NCBI RefSeq assembly: GCF_003609975.1
Contig: NZ_AP018400.1
Coordinates: 2,026,540 to 2,090,539, forward strand
DNA from: Streptococcus ruminantium
GTDB lineage: Bacteria > Bacillota > Bacilli > Lactobacillales > Streptococcaceae
DNA: 64,000 nucleotides
Direction of reading: 5' to 3'
Shown: positions 16,292 to 24,957 of the stretch, in pieces
How positions within the stretch are numbered: the stretch's first letter is position 1
How the letters are laid out: the number at the start of each line of letters is the position of its first letter
Translations under genes and position numbers: made by a program
The notes under the pieces: generated by a model
What the model was told of the DNA's origin: nothing
Seen by the model: only the letters and a program-made list of their open reading frames with translations
The model's database searches: none

Positions 16292-18691
16292 TTAAGAAAG
16301 TTGCTTTTGGTATTTTATTTTTGTTCGGTAAGCTCTCCATAATTGCACAAGTCCTTTGAAAAAATGTCCATTTGCTATCATCAAAATTCCCTCTACCATA
16401 GCCCGATCCAGCAAATCTCCGGTCATCTTAGCCATGGCTCTAAACGGCATATTGTAAAGGAAGAGTAAATTGAGATCTGGAGTTCCTTTTCGTTCTGCCT
16501 TTTTGAGCAAACCTGCTAACACCTTGTGAACAAATCGCGCCAAAACACTCTTGGCAAATTGAAGCTTCAACACAGGATCATTCATACCTAGTTCTTGACC
16601 AACCTGCCACAATTCTTCCGGAACTGGACGACCAAGTAATTGGGAAAACTCCCGATTGGACACTGCTTCAACCTGCACTGCCAAATAGGAAGGAAGCTGC
16701 TCAGAGATGGGAAAATTCTCACTCGTTCCTTCCTGTATGATTTCACCAACAATCCGAATATCACTGCTACTCGCTCCGATATATAACAGGTAACTGCCAC
16801 CTTCCACTTCAAACTGACCTGTCTGACGATTGAAATAACGGAAAGTATAGGTATCAAATGGAATAAAAATACGCTTGGATTCTCCTGCTTTTAGATAGAC
16901 CTTGTTAAAGCCTTTCAATTCCTTGGTCGGACGATATATTTGACTGTCTTCTTTTCCTACATAAAGCTGAACAACCTCTGCACCGGCTACTGATCCGATA
17001 TTGGTTACTGTTATAGCTGCTCCTGCTTCGGATACTTCTAATTGATCATACGCAAAACTTGTATAGGACATGCCATACCCAAACGGATACTTGACAGGTT
17101 TGTCAACACTTGTAAAGTAGCGATAACCAACATAAAGAGCCTCTTTATAAAGAGCAAATTCTCCTTCTGCTGGGTAATTTGCCGATGATGGAATATCCGT
17201 CAAGCCAACAGGATACGTTTCACTCAATTTCCCACTTGGGTTGACACGACCTGTCAAGGCATCGAGCATAGCAGTTGCACCGGCCTCACCTGATAAATAT
17301 CCATGAAGAATTCCGTGAACATTCCGATCCCAGCTCATATCTACAACAGATCCTGCGGATAAAACAACAACAATCTTTTTGCCAGTCTGTACTAACACTT
17401 CTAATAGATCTAATTGATTTTTTGGAAGACTCAAATGACGACGATCCAAACCCTCACTCTCACTCATCTCATCAAGTCCCATGTAGTACAAGATTACTTC
17501 CGCCTTCTGAGCTAGCTTAACAGCATTGTCAAGCAAGTCCTTATCTTCCTTGTCTACTCGCTGATAACCTTGTTCGTACCCAATGATGGTTAAAGGATAA
17601 TCCTTAACACAATCTACTGTTTTTTCCAGTTGTCTAGTATTGATAAGAGAAGAACCGGCTCCTTGGTAGCGTGGATTTTTAGCAAAATCACCAATAAGTG
17701 CAATGTTTATATCGCTGGATAGAGGCAAAATATCATCCTGATTCTTCAACAGTACAATGCTTTCTGATGCAGCTTTACGAGCTAACTCATGCTGTCTAGC
17801 ATAGTCTACAGATTGTCGCTCAGTCTTAGCCAAGTCCAATACAAGGCTGAGCAATTCATCTACACGCTCATCCAATACTTTTTCTGATAAACGTCCTGAC
17901 TTGACAGCATCAATAATCTCTTTTTGTCCAACTTTCTTGGTACCAGGCATTTCCAGATGACTCCCATTTTCAACACCTAGTACATGGTCATTTGAGCCAC
18001 CCCAATCCGATACAACAAAGCCTGTAAAGCCCCATTCATCACGAAGAATATCGATCAATAGTCGCTTATCCTCATTCGCATAAATACCATTTATTTTGTT
18101 ATAAGCCGACATAAGAGCCTGAGGCTTTCCTTCTCGCACAGCTATTTCAAATCCAGTCAGGTAGATTTCTCGCAAAGTACGTTCGTCCACTACTGAGTCG
18201 GAAGCCATACGACGTAGTTCCTGACTATTTACAGCAAAGTGCTTTGGTGTTGCTGCAACTCCTTGGGATTGGATTCCACGAATCATTGCAGCCGCCAACT
18301 TCCCTGTCTGATAGGGATCTTCTGAATAATACTCAAAATTTCGGCCACATAAGGGACTGCGTTTGATATTAAGCCCTGGTCCCAAAATAACATTGACCCC
18401 TAAACTGTTAGCCTCTGCACCAAGACCTTGCCCAACTTGCTCGACTAAGTCCACATCCCACGAATTTGCCAAAGTAGCAGCTGTCGGAAAACAAGTAGCT
18501 GGAATAGAGGCATTGAGACCTAAGTGATCCCCTTCGCCTTCTTGTTTTCGGATGCCATGTGGTCCGTCAGATAAAAAAATAGACGGAATACCTTTTTCGG
18601 GATAGTCCTGCGTTTCCCAGACAGACTTTCCTGACATAAGAGCTGCCTTTTCTTCTAGCGATAATGTTTGAATAAGATCTGCGTACTTCAT
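16292..18691 (-). CDS. GH3 beta-glucosidase, cytoplasmic
   Basis: 799 residues from ATG 18691 (MKYADLIQTLSLEEKAALMSG), with AAGGAG upstream. The GH3 N-domain carries GRNFEYYSEDP (115-125), the KH pair at 150-151 and the nucleophile Asp229 in SDWGG. The C-domain (about 300-540) holds GLDEMSESEGLDRR with the likely acid/base Glu, followed by a fibronectin-like domain. The last ~140 residues are an extra helical tail. No signal peptide. It likely removes beta-linked glucose (or a similar sugar) from an imported or precursor glycan. Its promoter carries the LytTR repeat pair and a cre-like block shared with the other GH3 unit. Confidence 0.9.
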   Translation of the reverse strand: MKYADLIQTLSLEEKAALMSGKSVWETQDYPEKGIPSIFLSDGPHGIRKQEGEGDHLGLNASIPATCFPTAATLANSWDVDLVEQVGQGLGAEANSLGVNVILGPGLNIKRSPLCGRNFEYYSEDPYQTGKLAAAMIRGIQSQGVAATPKHFAVNSQELRRMASDSVVDERTLREIYLTGFEIAVREGKPQALMSAYNKINGIYANEDKRLLIDILRDEWGFTGFVVSDWGGSNDHVLGVENGSHLEMPGTKKVGQKEIIDAVKSGRLSEKVLDERVDELLSLVLDLAKTERQSVDYARQHELARKAASESIVLLKNQDDILPLSSDINIALIGDFAKNPRYQGAGSSLINTRQLEKTVDCVKDYPLTIIGYEQGYQRVDKEDKDLLDNAVKLAQKAEVILYYMGLDEMSESEGLDRRHLSLPKNQLDLLEVLVQTGKKIVVVLSAGSVVDMSWDRNVHGILHGYLSGEAGATAMLDALTGRVNPSGKLSETYPVGLTDIPSSANYPAEGEFALYKEALYVGYRYFTSVDKPVKYPFGYGMSYTSFAYDQLEVSEAGAAITVTNIGSVAGAEVVQLYVGKEDSQIYRPTKELKGFNKVYLKAGESKRIFIPFDTYTFRYFNRQTGQFEVEGGSYLLYIGASSSDIRIVGEIIQEGTSENFPISEQLPSYLAVQVEAVSNREFSQLLGRPVPEELWQVGQELGMNDPVLKLQFAKSVLARFVHKVLAGLLKKAERKGTPDLNLLFLYNMPFRAMAKMTGDLLDRAMVEGILMIANGHFFKGLVQLWRAYRTKIKYQKQLS

Positions 18692-18719
18692 GCTATTCTC
18701 CTTATCTTCTATCATCCCT

Positions 18720-18788
18720 ATCTTAGCAAAGATAAGGGATGATTAAAACGCTTTCTTCATAATCTGTACAATTTCAAGCATAATCTGT
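18720..18788 (-). promoter_or_regulatory. Promoter with paired LytTR-type direct repeats and cre-like block (GH3/GT2 unit)
   Basis: Reading leftwards: ACAGATTATG (18788-18779), 11 bases, the identical ACAGATTATG (18767-18758), then a cre-like AAGAAAGCGTTTTAA. The -10 TAAGAT (18725-18720) lies 42 bases past the second repeat. There is no good -35, as expected for an activator-dependent promoter. The same layout is found at 22425-22493. A stem-loop ATCCCTTATC/GATAGGGAT lies around the -10. Confidence 0.7.
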
Positions 18789-18896
18789 TCACCTCCAATG
18801 AAAATCCAAAATAAACAAGGAAATACAATTGATTACGGAACCTTTCATTTTTTAGAATAAGCTGAAGACTGCTTGAAAAGATTTTCGCAAAGTATC

Positions 18897-18937
18897 CAAA
18901 AAGTCTCCCTAAACTATCGCCTAGAGAGAAACTTTTC
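18897..18937 (-). terminator. Terminator after gtrA-like gene
   Basis: On the minus strand, AAAAGTTTCTC pairs with GGGAGACTTTT around a ~13-base loop, followed by T residues, starting right after the GtrA stop. It separates the two transcription units. Confidence 0.55.
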
Positions 18938-18940
18938 ATC

Positions 18941-19420
18941 CTACTTCATGATTACAAACTTCATCATCGGATAGTTAACCGCTACCTGGACCAAGATATT
19001 GACCCAATTAGCCGCTATCTGTGCCCATCCCAAACTCAAGCCCCAAGATGTGAAGAGTTGAGTGGTATATGGTGGCAGAACAATAGACAAAATTCCTGCA
19101 ATTAGAACAGTCAAGATATACCAATGGAGAGTTTTAGAAATATCATTTTCTGCTCCAAATACCAACTGCCTTTGAACAATATAGTTGACAACTTGTGCTA
19201 CTGCATAGGCTAAAAGGAAGGATAGAAAACCATTCAAACCACCATTTTCTATGGAATAATGAAAGATAAACCAGTGGAAAGGTTGACTTGACAGGACTGT
19301 AAAGAAATAATTGGTTGACAGCCAAAGAACACAAAAGTTTGTAATCGTCGCAATATTTGATAGGACATTAAACTTGATAAACTCCCACAAATCTGGGTGT
19401 TTGGCAATCCATTCTTTCAT
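18941..19420 (-). CDS. GtrA-family membrane protein
   Basis: 159 residues with four transmembrane helices, matching GtrA/DPMS-type small membrane proteins (FIKFNVLSNIATITNFCVLWL at the N-terminus; QVVNYIVQRQLVFG in the middle). Members are thought to flip or present lipid-linked sugars (family knowledge). AAGGAGG lies upstream. It is 37 bp after the large GH3 gene, in the same operon, and one unit away from the GT2 gene. The pairing suggests decoration of an extracytoplasmic glycan. Confidence 0.85.
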   Translation of the reverse strand: MKEWIAKHPDLWEFIKFNVLSNIATITNFCVLWLSTNYFFTVLSSQPFHWFIFHYSIENGGLNGFLSFLLAYAVAQVVNYIVQRQLVFGAENDISKTLHWYILTVLIAGILSIVLPPYTTQLFTSWGLSLGWAQIAANWVNILVQVAVNYPMMKFVIMK

Positions 19421-19457
19421 ACAACCTCCTTGAAAGCAAGAGGGAAGTTCCCCCTTG

Positions 19458-22367
19458 CTAGGCTACTTCCTTCTCTTCTTTTTTCTTATTTGTTAACTTG
19501 TACATGCCTAATGCAGTCAGACTGACAAGAATAACATTACCAGCTACAAGAGAAATTAACCACAGTTTCACTTTTGGTTTATAAATATCAAAGGCTGCTG
19601 AGTGGGCAACTGTGTAGAGGATATTTTTTGAAGCTCTACGCAAGGCAGCTACTCCTTCCTTTGTACCGGTTGAAGCGACCGTTGGAGCATCTCCAAGCGT
19701 TGACAACATGAGATCTCCACCGTTACGAATAGCCTGATCTGGGTTCATGTAACCATGTCCATCATAGTCAGTAATCACCATTCCTCGGAACCCCCATTCG
19801 TCGCGCAGAACTGTACTTAGAAGATCCTTATTTCCTCCCGCCCAAAGAGTACCAATACGGTTGAAGGATGACATAATCGCTGTTGCTCCACCTTCTTTAA
19901 CTGGAATTTCAAAAGCTTTTAGATAAATTTCACGGATCGCTTGCTCATTGGACCAAGTAGCTACCCCTTCGCGGTTATCTTCTTGATCATTGAGTGCAAA
20001 GTGCTTGGTGAAAGTATATACTCCATTTTCAAGCGCTTTAGCAACAAGAGAACTTGCCATTTTACCTGAAATCAGTGGGTCTTCTGAATAGTATTCAAAG
20101 TTACGTCCTGAGAATGGTGAACGGTGAATATTCACTGCCGGTGCGTATAGACCGACAATACCATGCGCCAATGCTTCCTTAGCAAAAGCATCTCCCATTT
20201 TCTTCGCTAGATCTGTGTTCCAGGTAGATGCAACCACAACTTCTGAGTTATACTGAATCCCCTTGATCCCTTGGAAGATACCATTTATACCCGCAGGGCC
20301 ATCTAAATCAACTACCGCTGGTTTATCAACTGACTTAATCGCTCGAGTAGCATAGCCTCCAAAACCGATTAGGCTAGCCATTTCATCAACAGACATTTGA
20401 GCAACCAATTTTTCCCAACGCTCATCATCATAATCTGCCTTAATGAGATCTACCAAGCGAAGGCCATTATTTTCAGTCTCTACTTTTTCACTTGATGTTT
20501 CTGATTTTCCATCAAAACGGAAGTTTGTATTATCAATTTCCTTAGCAATTTGTTCACTTGCTTCCTTGTCCTTTGTGCGCTCTGTCTGCTCAGTACCACT
20601 CCAATCATGACGGCTAAGGTAGTTCACATCACCAACTGCGTATTCAAAAGCATTTGTTACTTCTGCCTTATCTGTTGAACGTTGCTTACGAACTTCTTTT
20701 TGAGACACTGTATATGTTTTAGAGTCTAAAACATCGTGAGCATTATTCATCAATTTAATTTCGTAGTTTCCAGCATCCAAAACATATGCCTTTTCCGTTT
20801 TATAGTCATAGGATGCCAAATCATCGCGGTTAAATGAAATCTTCAATTCTTGACTTGCTCCTGGTTCCAACTTGTCAGTCTTACCAAAACCTGCAAGAAC
20901 AACATGAGATTTTTCGATACCACCAGCTACGTAAGGAGCTGTATAGTAAACCTGTGCTACTTCTTTACCAGCAACATCTCCGGTATTAGTAACCTTTACA
21001 TTTACCTCAATTTGGTTACCATTTTCTTTCATGCTGGTAATATTTTGTGTGAATCTTGTATAACTAAGACCATAACCAAATGGGTATTGAACCGTTTTAT
21101 GATAAGCTTCCTCGTCAATTTTCCCTGTTGTATTGTCCACAAAACGTGTTTCATAGTAGCGGTAACCGAGGTAGATTCCCTCTTGGTAGTTGACAAATTT
21201 GTAATTGAATGTCTGTGGTTCCTTCGCTCCCCAAGGTGTTTTTTCATATGTGGTATTCGTATATGAGAAGTCACCTGTGTTCCAATAAGTTGGATTTGTA
21301 GTCATGTCATAAGCGTAAGTATCCACCAAACGACCTGATGGGTTGACATCACCTGCAAGAATTTTAGCAACGCCATTAAGACCTGTTGAGCCTGGACCAC
21401 CAATCCAAAGTGCTGCATCAACACCCGTGTCTTTCAAGAAGCCCAACTCCATTGCATTGGAGGAATTGACCAACACAACAACCTTATCAAAATTAGCCGT
21501 TACCGTCTTTAGCATAGCTTTTTCAACATTCTGAAGTTCAAGATAATGCTTATCCTTGTCTCCTTGTTGGTAGTTAGCCATATTTTGCGGAAGATCAGCG
21601 CCCTCACCACCATTACGTGAAATAACAACTAAGGCCGTGTCGGAGAACTTTTTAGCATTTTTCAATAATGTATCTGAATACTTGTCCTGAGTCGGCTCAT
21701 AAATATTATAGTCCCCGCCATTCAGTGAAAAGATATTCCCACCTTCTTTTTTAGGAAGATGCCCCTTGTAAAATTCTGTCAACTCAGCATTCACTTCAAA
21801 ACCTGCATCTTCAAGACTTTGTTGCAAGTTTATATTTTTTGACTCATCTGCCGCACCCGAACCAGAGCCACCATAGGTCACAGCTACAGAAGAAATCCCA
21901 AAAATATTAACTTTTGATGACTTTTTGAATGGTAAGGTTTTATTCTTGTTTTCAAGAAGTACCGTTCCCTCTTCCTGAATTTCTGTTACCAAATCTTTAG
22001 AGACGGTTTCTGCCTCCACAATTTTTGCTTGATCTGCGTAAGATGGAGCAAAGTAGGTATCAATGACATTGACAAACATATTGACTGCGTAGTTAGCACC
22101 AATAATGATAACACCTAGGAGGGCAAGCAACGTAGTGAAAATTTTGCTTTTCTTACTTGTGAAAACCTTGTTCTGCACTCCACGATAAATAGTGTAACCA
22201 AATAAAGCAACTACTGCTAAACCTGCACAAAGCAAAGTTGTTTTTACAACCATAGCTGCATCCCAAGCCTGATAGGAACGAGCATAATCTTCTGCAAATA
22301 CAGTTACTCCAGCATTACCTGCTAAAGTAGCTAGACCTGCTAAACTAACTTTTTTCAAAGTCCTCAT
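19458..22367 (-). CDS. Membrane-anchored GH3 glycosidase with swapped domain order
   Basis: 969 residues. Two hydrophobic segments near the N-terminus (about 38-60 and 78-102) and one near the C-terminus (about 935-956, followed by NKKKEEKE) anchor it. Domain order is permuted: the GH3 C-domain (VLLENKNKTLPF onward) comes first, then a fibronectin-like region (about 450-560). The GH3 N-domain comes last, with GRNFEYYSEDP, TKHFALNDQ and the nucleophile Asp867 in TDYDG. The catalytic region probably faces outside. AGGAGG precedes the ATG. Its promoter has the LytTR repeat pair. The substrate is unknown; a beta-glucoside on the cell surface is plausible. Confidence 0.88.
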   Translation of the reverse strand: MRTLKKVSLAGLATLAGNAGVTVFAEDYARSYQAWDAAMVVKTTLLCAGLAVVALFGYTIYRGVQNKVFTSKKSKIFTTLLALLGVIIIGANYAVNMFVNVIDTYFAPSYADQAKIVEAETVSKDLVTEIQEEGTVLLENKNKTLPFKKSSKVNIFGISSVAVTYGGSGSGAADESKNINLQQSLEDAGFEVNAELTEFYKGHLPKKEGGNIFSLNGGDYNIYEPTQDKYSDTLLKNAKKFSDTALVVISRNGGEGADLPQNMANYQQGDKDKHYLELQNVEKAMLKTVTANFDKVVVLVNSSNAMELGFLKDTGVDAALWIGGPGSTGLNGVAKILAGDVNPSGRLVDTYAYDMTTNPTYWNTGDFSYTNTTYEKTPWGAKEPQTFNYKFVNYQEGIYLGYRYYETRFVDNTTGKIDEEAYHKTVQYPFGYGLSYTRFTQNITSMKENGNQIEVNVKVTNTGDVAGKEVAQVYYTAPYVAGGIEKSHVVLAGFGKTDKLEPGASQELKISFNRDDLASYDYKTEKAYVLDAGNYEIKLMNNAHDVLDSKTYTVSQKEVRKQRSTDKAEVTNAFEYAVGDVNYLSRHDWSGTEQTERTKDKEASEQIAKEIDNTNFRFDGKSETSSEKVETENNGLRLVDLIKADYDDERWEKLVAQMSVDEMASLIGFGGYATRAIKSVDKPAVVDLDGPAGINGIFQGIKGIQYNSEVVVASTWNTDLAKKMGDAFAKEALAHGIVGLYAPAVNIHRSPFSGRNFEYYSEDPLISGKMASSLVAKALENGVYTFTKHFALNDQEDNREGVATWSNEQAIREIYLKAFEIPVKEGGATAIMSSFNRIGTLWAGGNKDLLSTVLRDEWGFRGMVITDYDGHGYMNPDQAIRNGGDLMLSTLGDAPTVASTGTKEGVAALRRASKNILYTVAHSAAFDIYKPKVKLWLISLVAGNVILVSLTALGMYKLTNKKKEEKEVA

Positions 22368-22424
22368 AGAACTTCCTCCTAAATGTTCCAGCTTTTATGT
22401 AAGCCTTTTCTTTTTCTTGAATAT

Positions 22425-22493
22425 ACTATATCAACTAACTCATCTAATGAAAACCCTTTCTTGATAATCTGTCGTTTTTGCTTCATAATTTGC
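22425..22493 (-). promoter_or_regulatory. Promoter with paired LytTR-type direct repeats and cre-like block (GH3-gtrA unit)
   Basis: Reading leftwards: GCAAATTATG (22493-22484), 11 bases, ACAGATTATC (22472-22463), then AAGAAAGGGTTTTCA (cre-like with one central change). The -10 TATAGT (22430-22425) is 42 bases past the second repeat. Repeat spacing (21 bp) and distance to the -10 are identical to the site at 18720-18788. It lies in the divergent gap before the LytTR regulator gene. Confidence 0.7.
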
Positions 22494-22754
22494 ACTTGCA
22501 ATCTTTAGGCATATTTGATAAGTCTATTATTCTACAAAATATAAAATTTTGATTGAATATTTACAATAAAAGTGATACTATTATCCCAAAATAGGGGGTG
22601 GATACTAGAGTATAAAGACTTGGTTCAACTACTTCATCCAGATTTTTCTAAGAAAAAGATACAAGATGCTTCTATCTCTCTTAGGAAATTAGGGCACAGC
22701 TAACAACTCTCCCTCAAACGAAGCATTCATCACCTAATTTTAAGGAGAAGTCTC

Positions 22755-23468
22755 ATGAAAATCGCTATTGTGGAAGATCAAAAAGCTGAACAAGAAAGAC
22801 TATCAAGTTACATCAAAACCTATTGTCAACAAGCTGGAATAGCTGTCGAGATCGACTGTTTTAATGACGGTCTCCATATTACTAGTGACTATCAAAAACA
22901 ATTTGATCTTATTTATCTGGATGTCGAAATGGAGGTTATGGATGGTATGACCACCGCCCAAAAAATTCGCTCACTAGATAAGGATGTCCTATTGGTCTTT
23001 GTCACTAACCATTCCCATGTCGCCATTCAAGGTTACTCTGTTGAAGCCATTGATTTCCTTCTAAAACCACTCAATTCCTTTGTGTTTGAGGAACATTTCA
23101 AAAAAATTCTCAGAAAATTACTTGCTGCTCAGGAAAAACAAAGCTTGTATATAAAGAGCAAACAATCCACTTTGAAGCTATGTCAGGAAGACATTATCTA
23201 CCTTGAAAGTCAGGGTCACCAAGTTCATATCCATACAATAGACGGTGAAACAACTATCACTCACAACACACTCAAAAATTTAGAAGCCTTGCTGGATAGA
23301 AAACTCTTTGTACGAACACACTCAGCTTATATCATCAATCTCTCTCAAGTTCAAAAAGTAGAAGGAAACCTAGTCTATGTAAAAGGTATCGTTCTACCAA
23401 TTAGTCGACCAAGGAAAAAGGAGTTTATGGCCGCCCTCACACATTTTATAGGAGATAGTCTGTTATGA
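22755..23468 (+). CDS. LytTR-family response regulator (AgrA/ComE type)
   Basis: 237 residues. The receiver domain has the acidic pair EDQ (7-8), the phosphoacceptor Asp56 in IYLDVEME and Lys in FLLKPLNS. The C-terminal LytTR domain (about 135-235; CQEDIIYLESQGHQVHIHT, RTHSAYIINLSQV) binds direct repeats in DNA. AAGGAG precedes the ATG. It overlaps the kinase gene by 4 bp. Twin repeats at the two nearby glycosidase promoters are the obvious targets (inference). The ~387-bp gap upstream holds the divergent GH3 promoter; no clear promoter for this gene was picked out. Confidence 0.92.
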   Translation: MKIAIVEDQKAEQERLSSYIKTYCQQAGIAVEIDCFNDGLHITSDYQKQFDLIYLDVEMEVMDGMTTAQKIRSLDKDVLLVFVTNHSHVAIQGYSVEAIDFLLKPLNSFVFEEHFKKILRKLLAAQEKQSLYIKSKQSTLKLCQEDIIYLESQGHQVHIHTIDGETTITHNTLKNLEALLDRKLFVRTHSAYIINLSQVQKVEGNLVYVKGIVLPISRPRKKEFMAALTHFIGDSLL

Positions 23469-24775
23469 TTGTCAGTTTCCCGGATATTCCTCGTGTCTAC
23501 ACTGCCATGACAGAAAGTTCAGCTTGTTTATTGGTGTGTTTTTATATCATATCACACGGAAATTGGTTGCGGTATAGTCTGCGAATTACCATCATTTTTC
23601 TCGTCCAAATTTTGCTTCAGACTCTGGCTAGCACACTTCCCCTGCTCCTTTGGCCCTTAGGAATGGGAGTCAACATCACTTGGATGTTTATATCTGTTCA
23701 ATGGCTAGGAGTTATCCACAAGAAAACCACTCTCTATTTGACAGCAAAAGCCTTTATTGCTGCAGAATTAGTAGCCTCAATCACTTGGCATCTCTACTGT
23801 TTAATAATTTATCAACAACCTATGGATAACTTGTGGACACAAGGGGTATTCCTGTTGATAAGTTCATTGGCTGCTTATTTTCTTATCTACCTCCAAGATA
23901 AAAAAATTCACTTGGAAGAACTGGAGAAAATCATCGAACAGCGAGATGTCACTGTTGCAGTTTTTACAACCTTATCCATCTTTGTTCTCAGTAATATTGG
24001 TTTCATCCTATCTGGCACACGTCAATTTCAAGATTCGACTAATATTTTTATCCTCCGAACAACTGTTAATCTCTCTGGCCTCCTGCTCCTTTTCACTCAA
24101 GAATCCCAACAATATGACCGCTACCTGCGACAAGAATTGACTTCAATCAATAATATTTTTCAACTTCAATATAAGCAATATCAAGCCTATCGTGAAAATA
24201 GTGAACTCCTTGACCGTAAGGTCCATGATTTGAAGCATCAACTGGCCATCATTCAGCAAGAAGCAGATAAAAATAAGAAGGACCAATATTTACGGGAAAT
24301 GAGCGAAGTTATTCAGACACTTGAAGCTAAAATTGAAACCGGCAATCCCGTCCTAGATACCATTCTCAGCCAAAAAAACCATTATTGTCTACAAAACGGC
24401 ATTAACTTTACCTGTATCGTCCAAGGAGAACTACTCCACTTCATGGATGTCATGGATATTTCAGCTCTCTTTGGAAATGCCATCGACAATGCTATTGAAG
24501 CTGTGGAAAAAATCAATCATTCTGAGCAACGCCTAATTACCTTAAAAGTAGCTAGCCATGAGCAATTTCTCATCATCCGCTTAGACAACTATGATACCTC
24601 CTCGCTAGACTTATCCACAGGTCAACTCCCAGAAACCTCAAAATCCAATAAAGATTATCACGGATTTGGTCTGAAAAGCATGGAATATGTAACCAATAAA
24701 TATGGAGGAAATCTGACACTCAATAAGGAAGATAACTGGGTACAGCTAAAAATTATCCTCCCTCTATATCCATAG
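23465..24775 (+). CDS. Sensor histidine kinase, HPK10/GHKL type
   Basis: 436 residues. The N-terminal half has about six transmembrane helices. The phosphoacceptor box is KVHDLKHQLAII (about 255-266), and the ATPase domain has an N-box FGNAIDNAIEAVEK and a G-box HGFGLKSMEYV. This is the AgrC/ComD/BlpH class that usually senses peptides. No precursor peptide gene is apparent next to it. It starts in an ATGA overlap with the regulator gene and is followed by a strong terminator. Confidence 0.92.
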   Translation: MIVSFPDIPRVYTAMTESSACLLVCFYIISHGNWLRYSLRITIIFLVQILLQTLASTLPLLLWPLGMGVNITWMFISVQWLGVIHKKTTLYLTAKAFIAAELVASITWHLYCLIIYQQPMDNLWTQGVFLLISSLAAYFLIYLQDKKIHLEELEKIIEQRDVTVAVFTTLSIFVLSNIGFILSGTRQFQDSTNIFILRTTVNLSGLLLLFTQESQQYDRYLRQELTSINNIFQLQYKQYQAYRENSELLDRKVHDLKHQLAIIQQEADKNKKDQYLREMSEVIQTLEAKIETGNPVLDTILSQKNHYCLQNGINFTCIVQGELLHFMDVMDISALFGNAIDNAIEAVEKINHSEQRLITLKVASHEQFLIIRLDNYDTSSLDLSTGQLPETSKSNKDYHGFGLKSMEYVTNKYGGNLTLNKEDNWVQLKIILPLYP

Positions 24776-24776
24776 A

Positions 24777-24803
24777 AAAATCCCACTTGTCTTGGGATTT
24801 TTT
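24777..24803 (+). terminator. Terminator of the two-component operon
   Basis: Stem AAATCCCA/TGGGATTT with a 7-base loop, then a run of T, directly after the kinase stop. Confidence 0.85.
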
Positions 24804-24893
24804 CATGTCTATAAAAGAATGTAGAGACCCATCAACATTTATACCTCTTTCCCAAAAACTCCCAGTAGCACCTTCGATAACCTGGTGCAGCTT

Positions 24894-24929
24894 AAAAAAA
24901 GATCCTATCCAAAACAGATAGAATCTTAT
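24894..24929 (-). terminator. Terminator after the flavoprotein gene
   Basis: On the minus strand, AAGATTCTATC pairs with GATAGGATCTT and is followed by seven T, 28 bases past the stop. Confidence 0.75.
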
Positions 24930-24957
24930 CCTTCATGAAACTTCCAAAAAAGGATGA

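Noticed and set aside
18750..18785. Minus-strand 12-codon ORF (MLEIVQIMKKAF) with GGAGGTGAACAG ahead of it, a possible leader peptide
   Set aside because: Its sequence is made of the duplicated LytTR repeat and cre-like block, and the promoter -10 lies downstream of it, so it would not be on the transcript from this promoter.
18757..18939. 60-codon minus-strand ORF between gtrA and the GH3 gene
   Set aside because: No ribosome site; it covers the gtrA terminator and the regulatory repeats; composition is not protein-like.
23700..24620. Two perfect TTATCCACA 9-mers inside the histidine kinase gene
   Set aside because: Isolated copies within coding sequence ~40 kb from the origin; probably chance.
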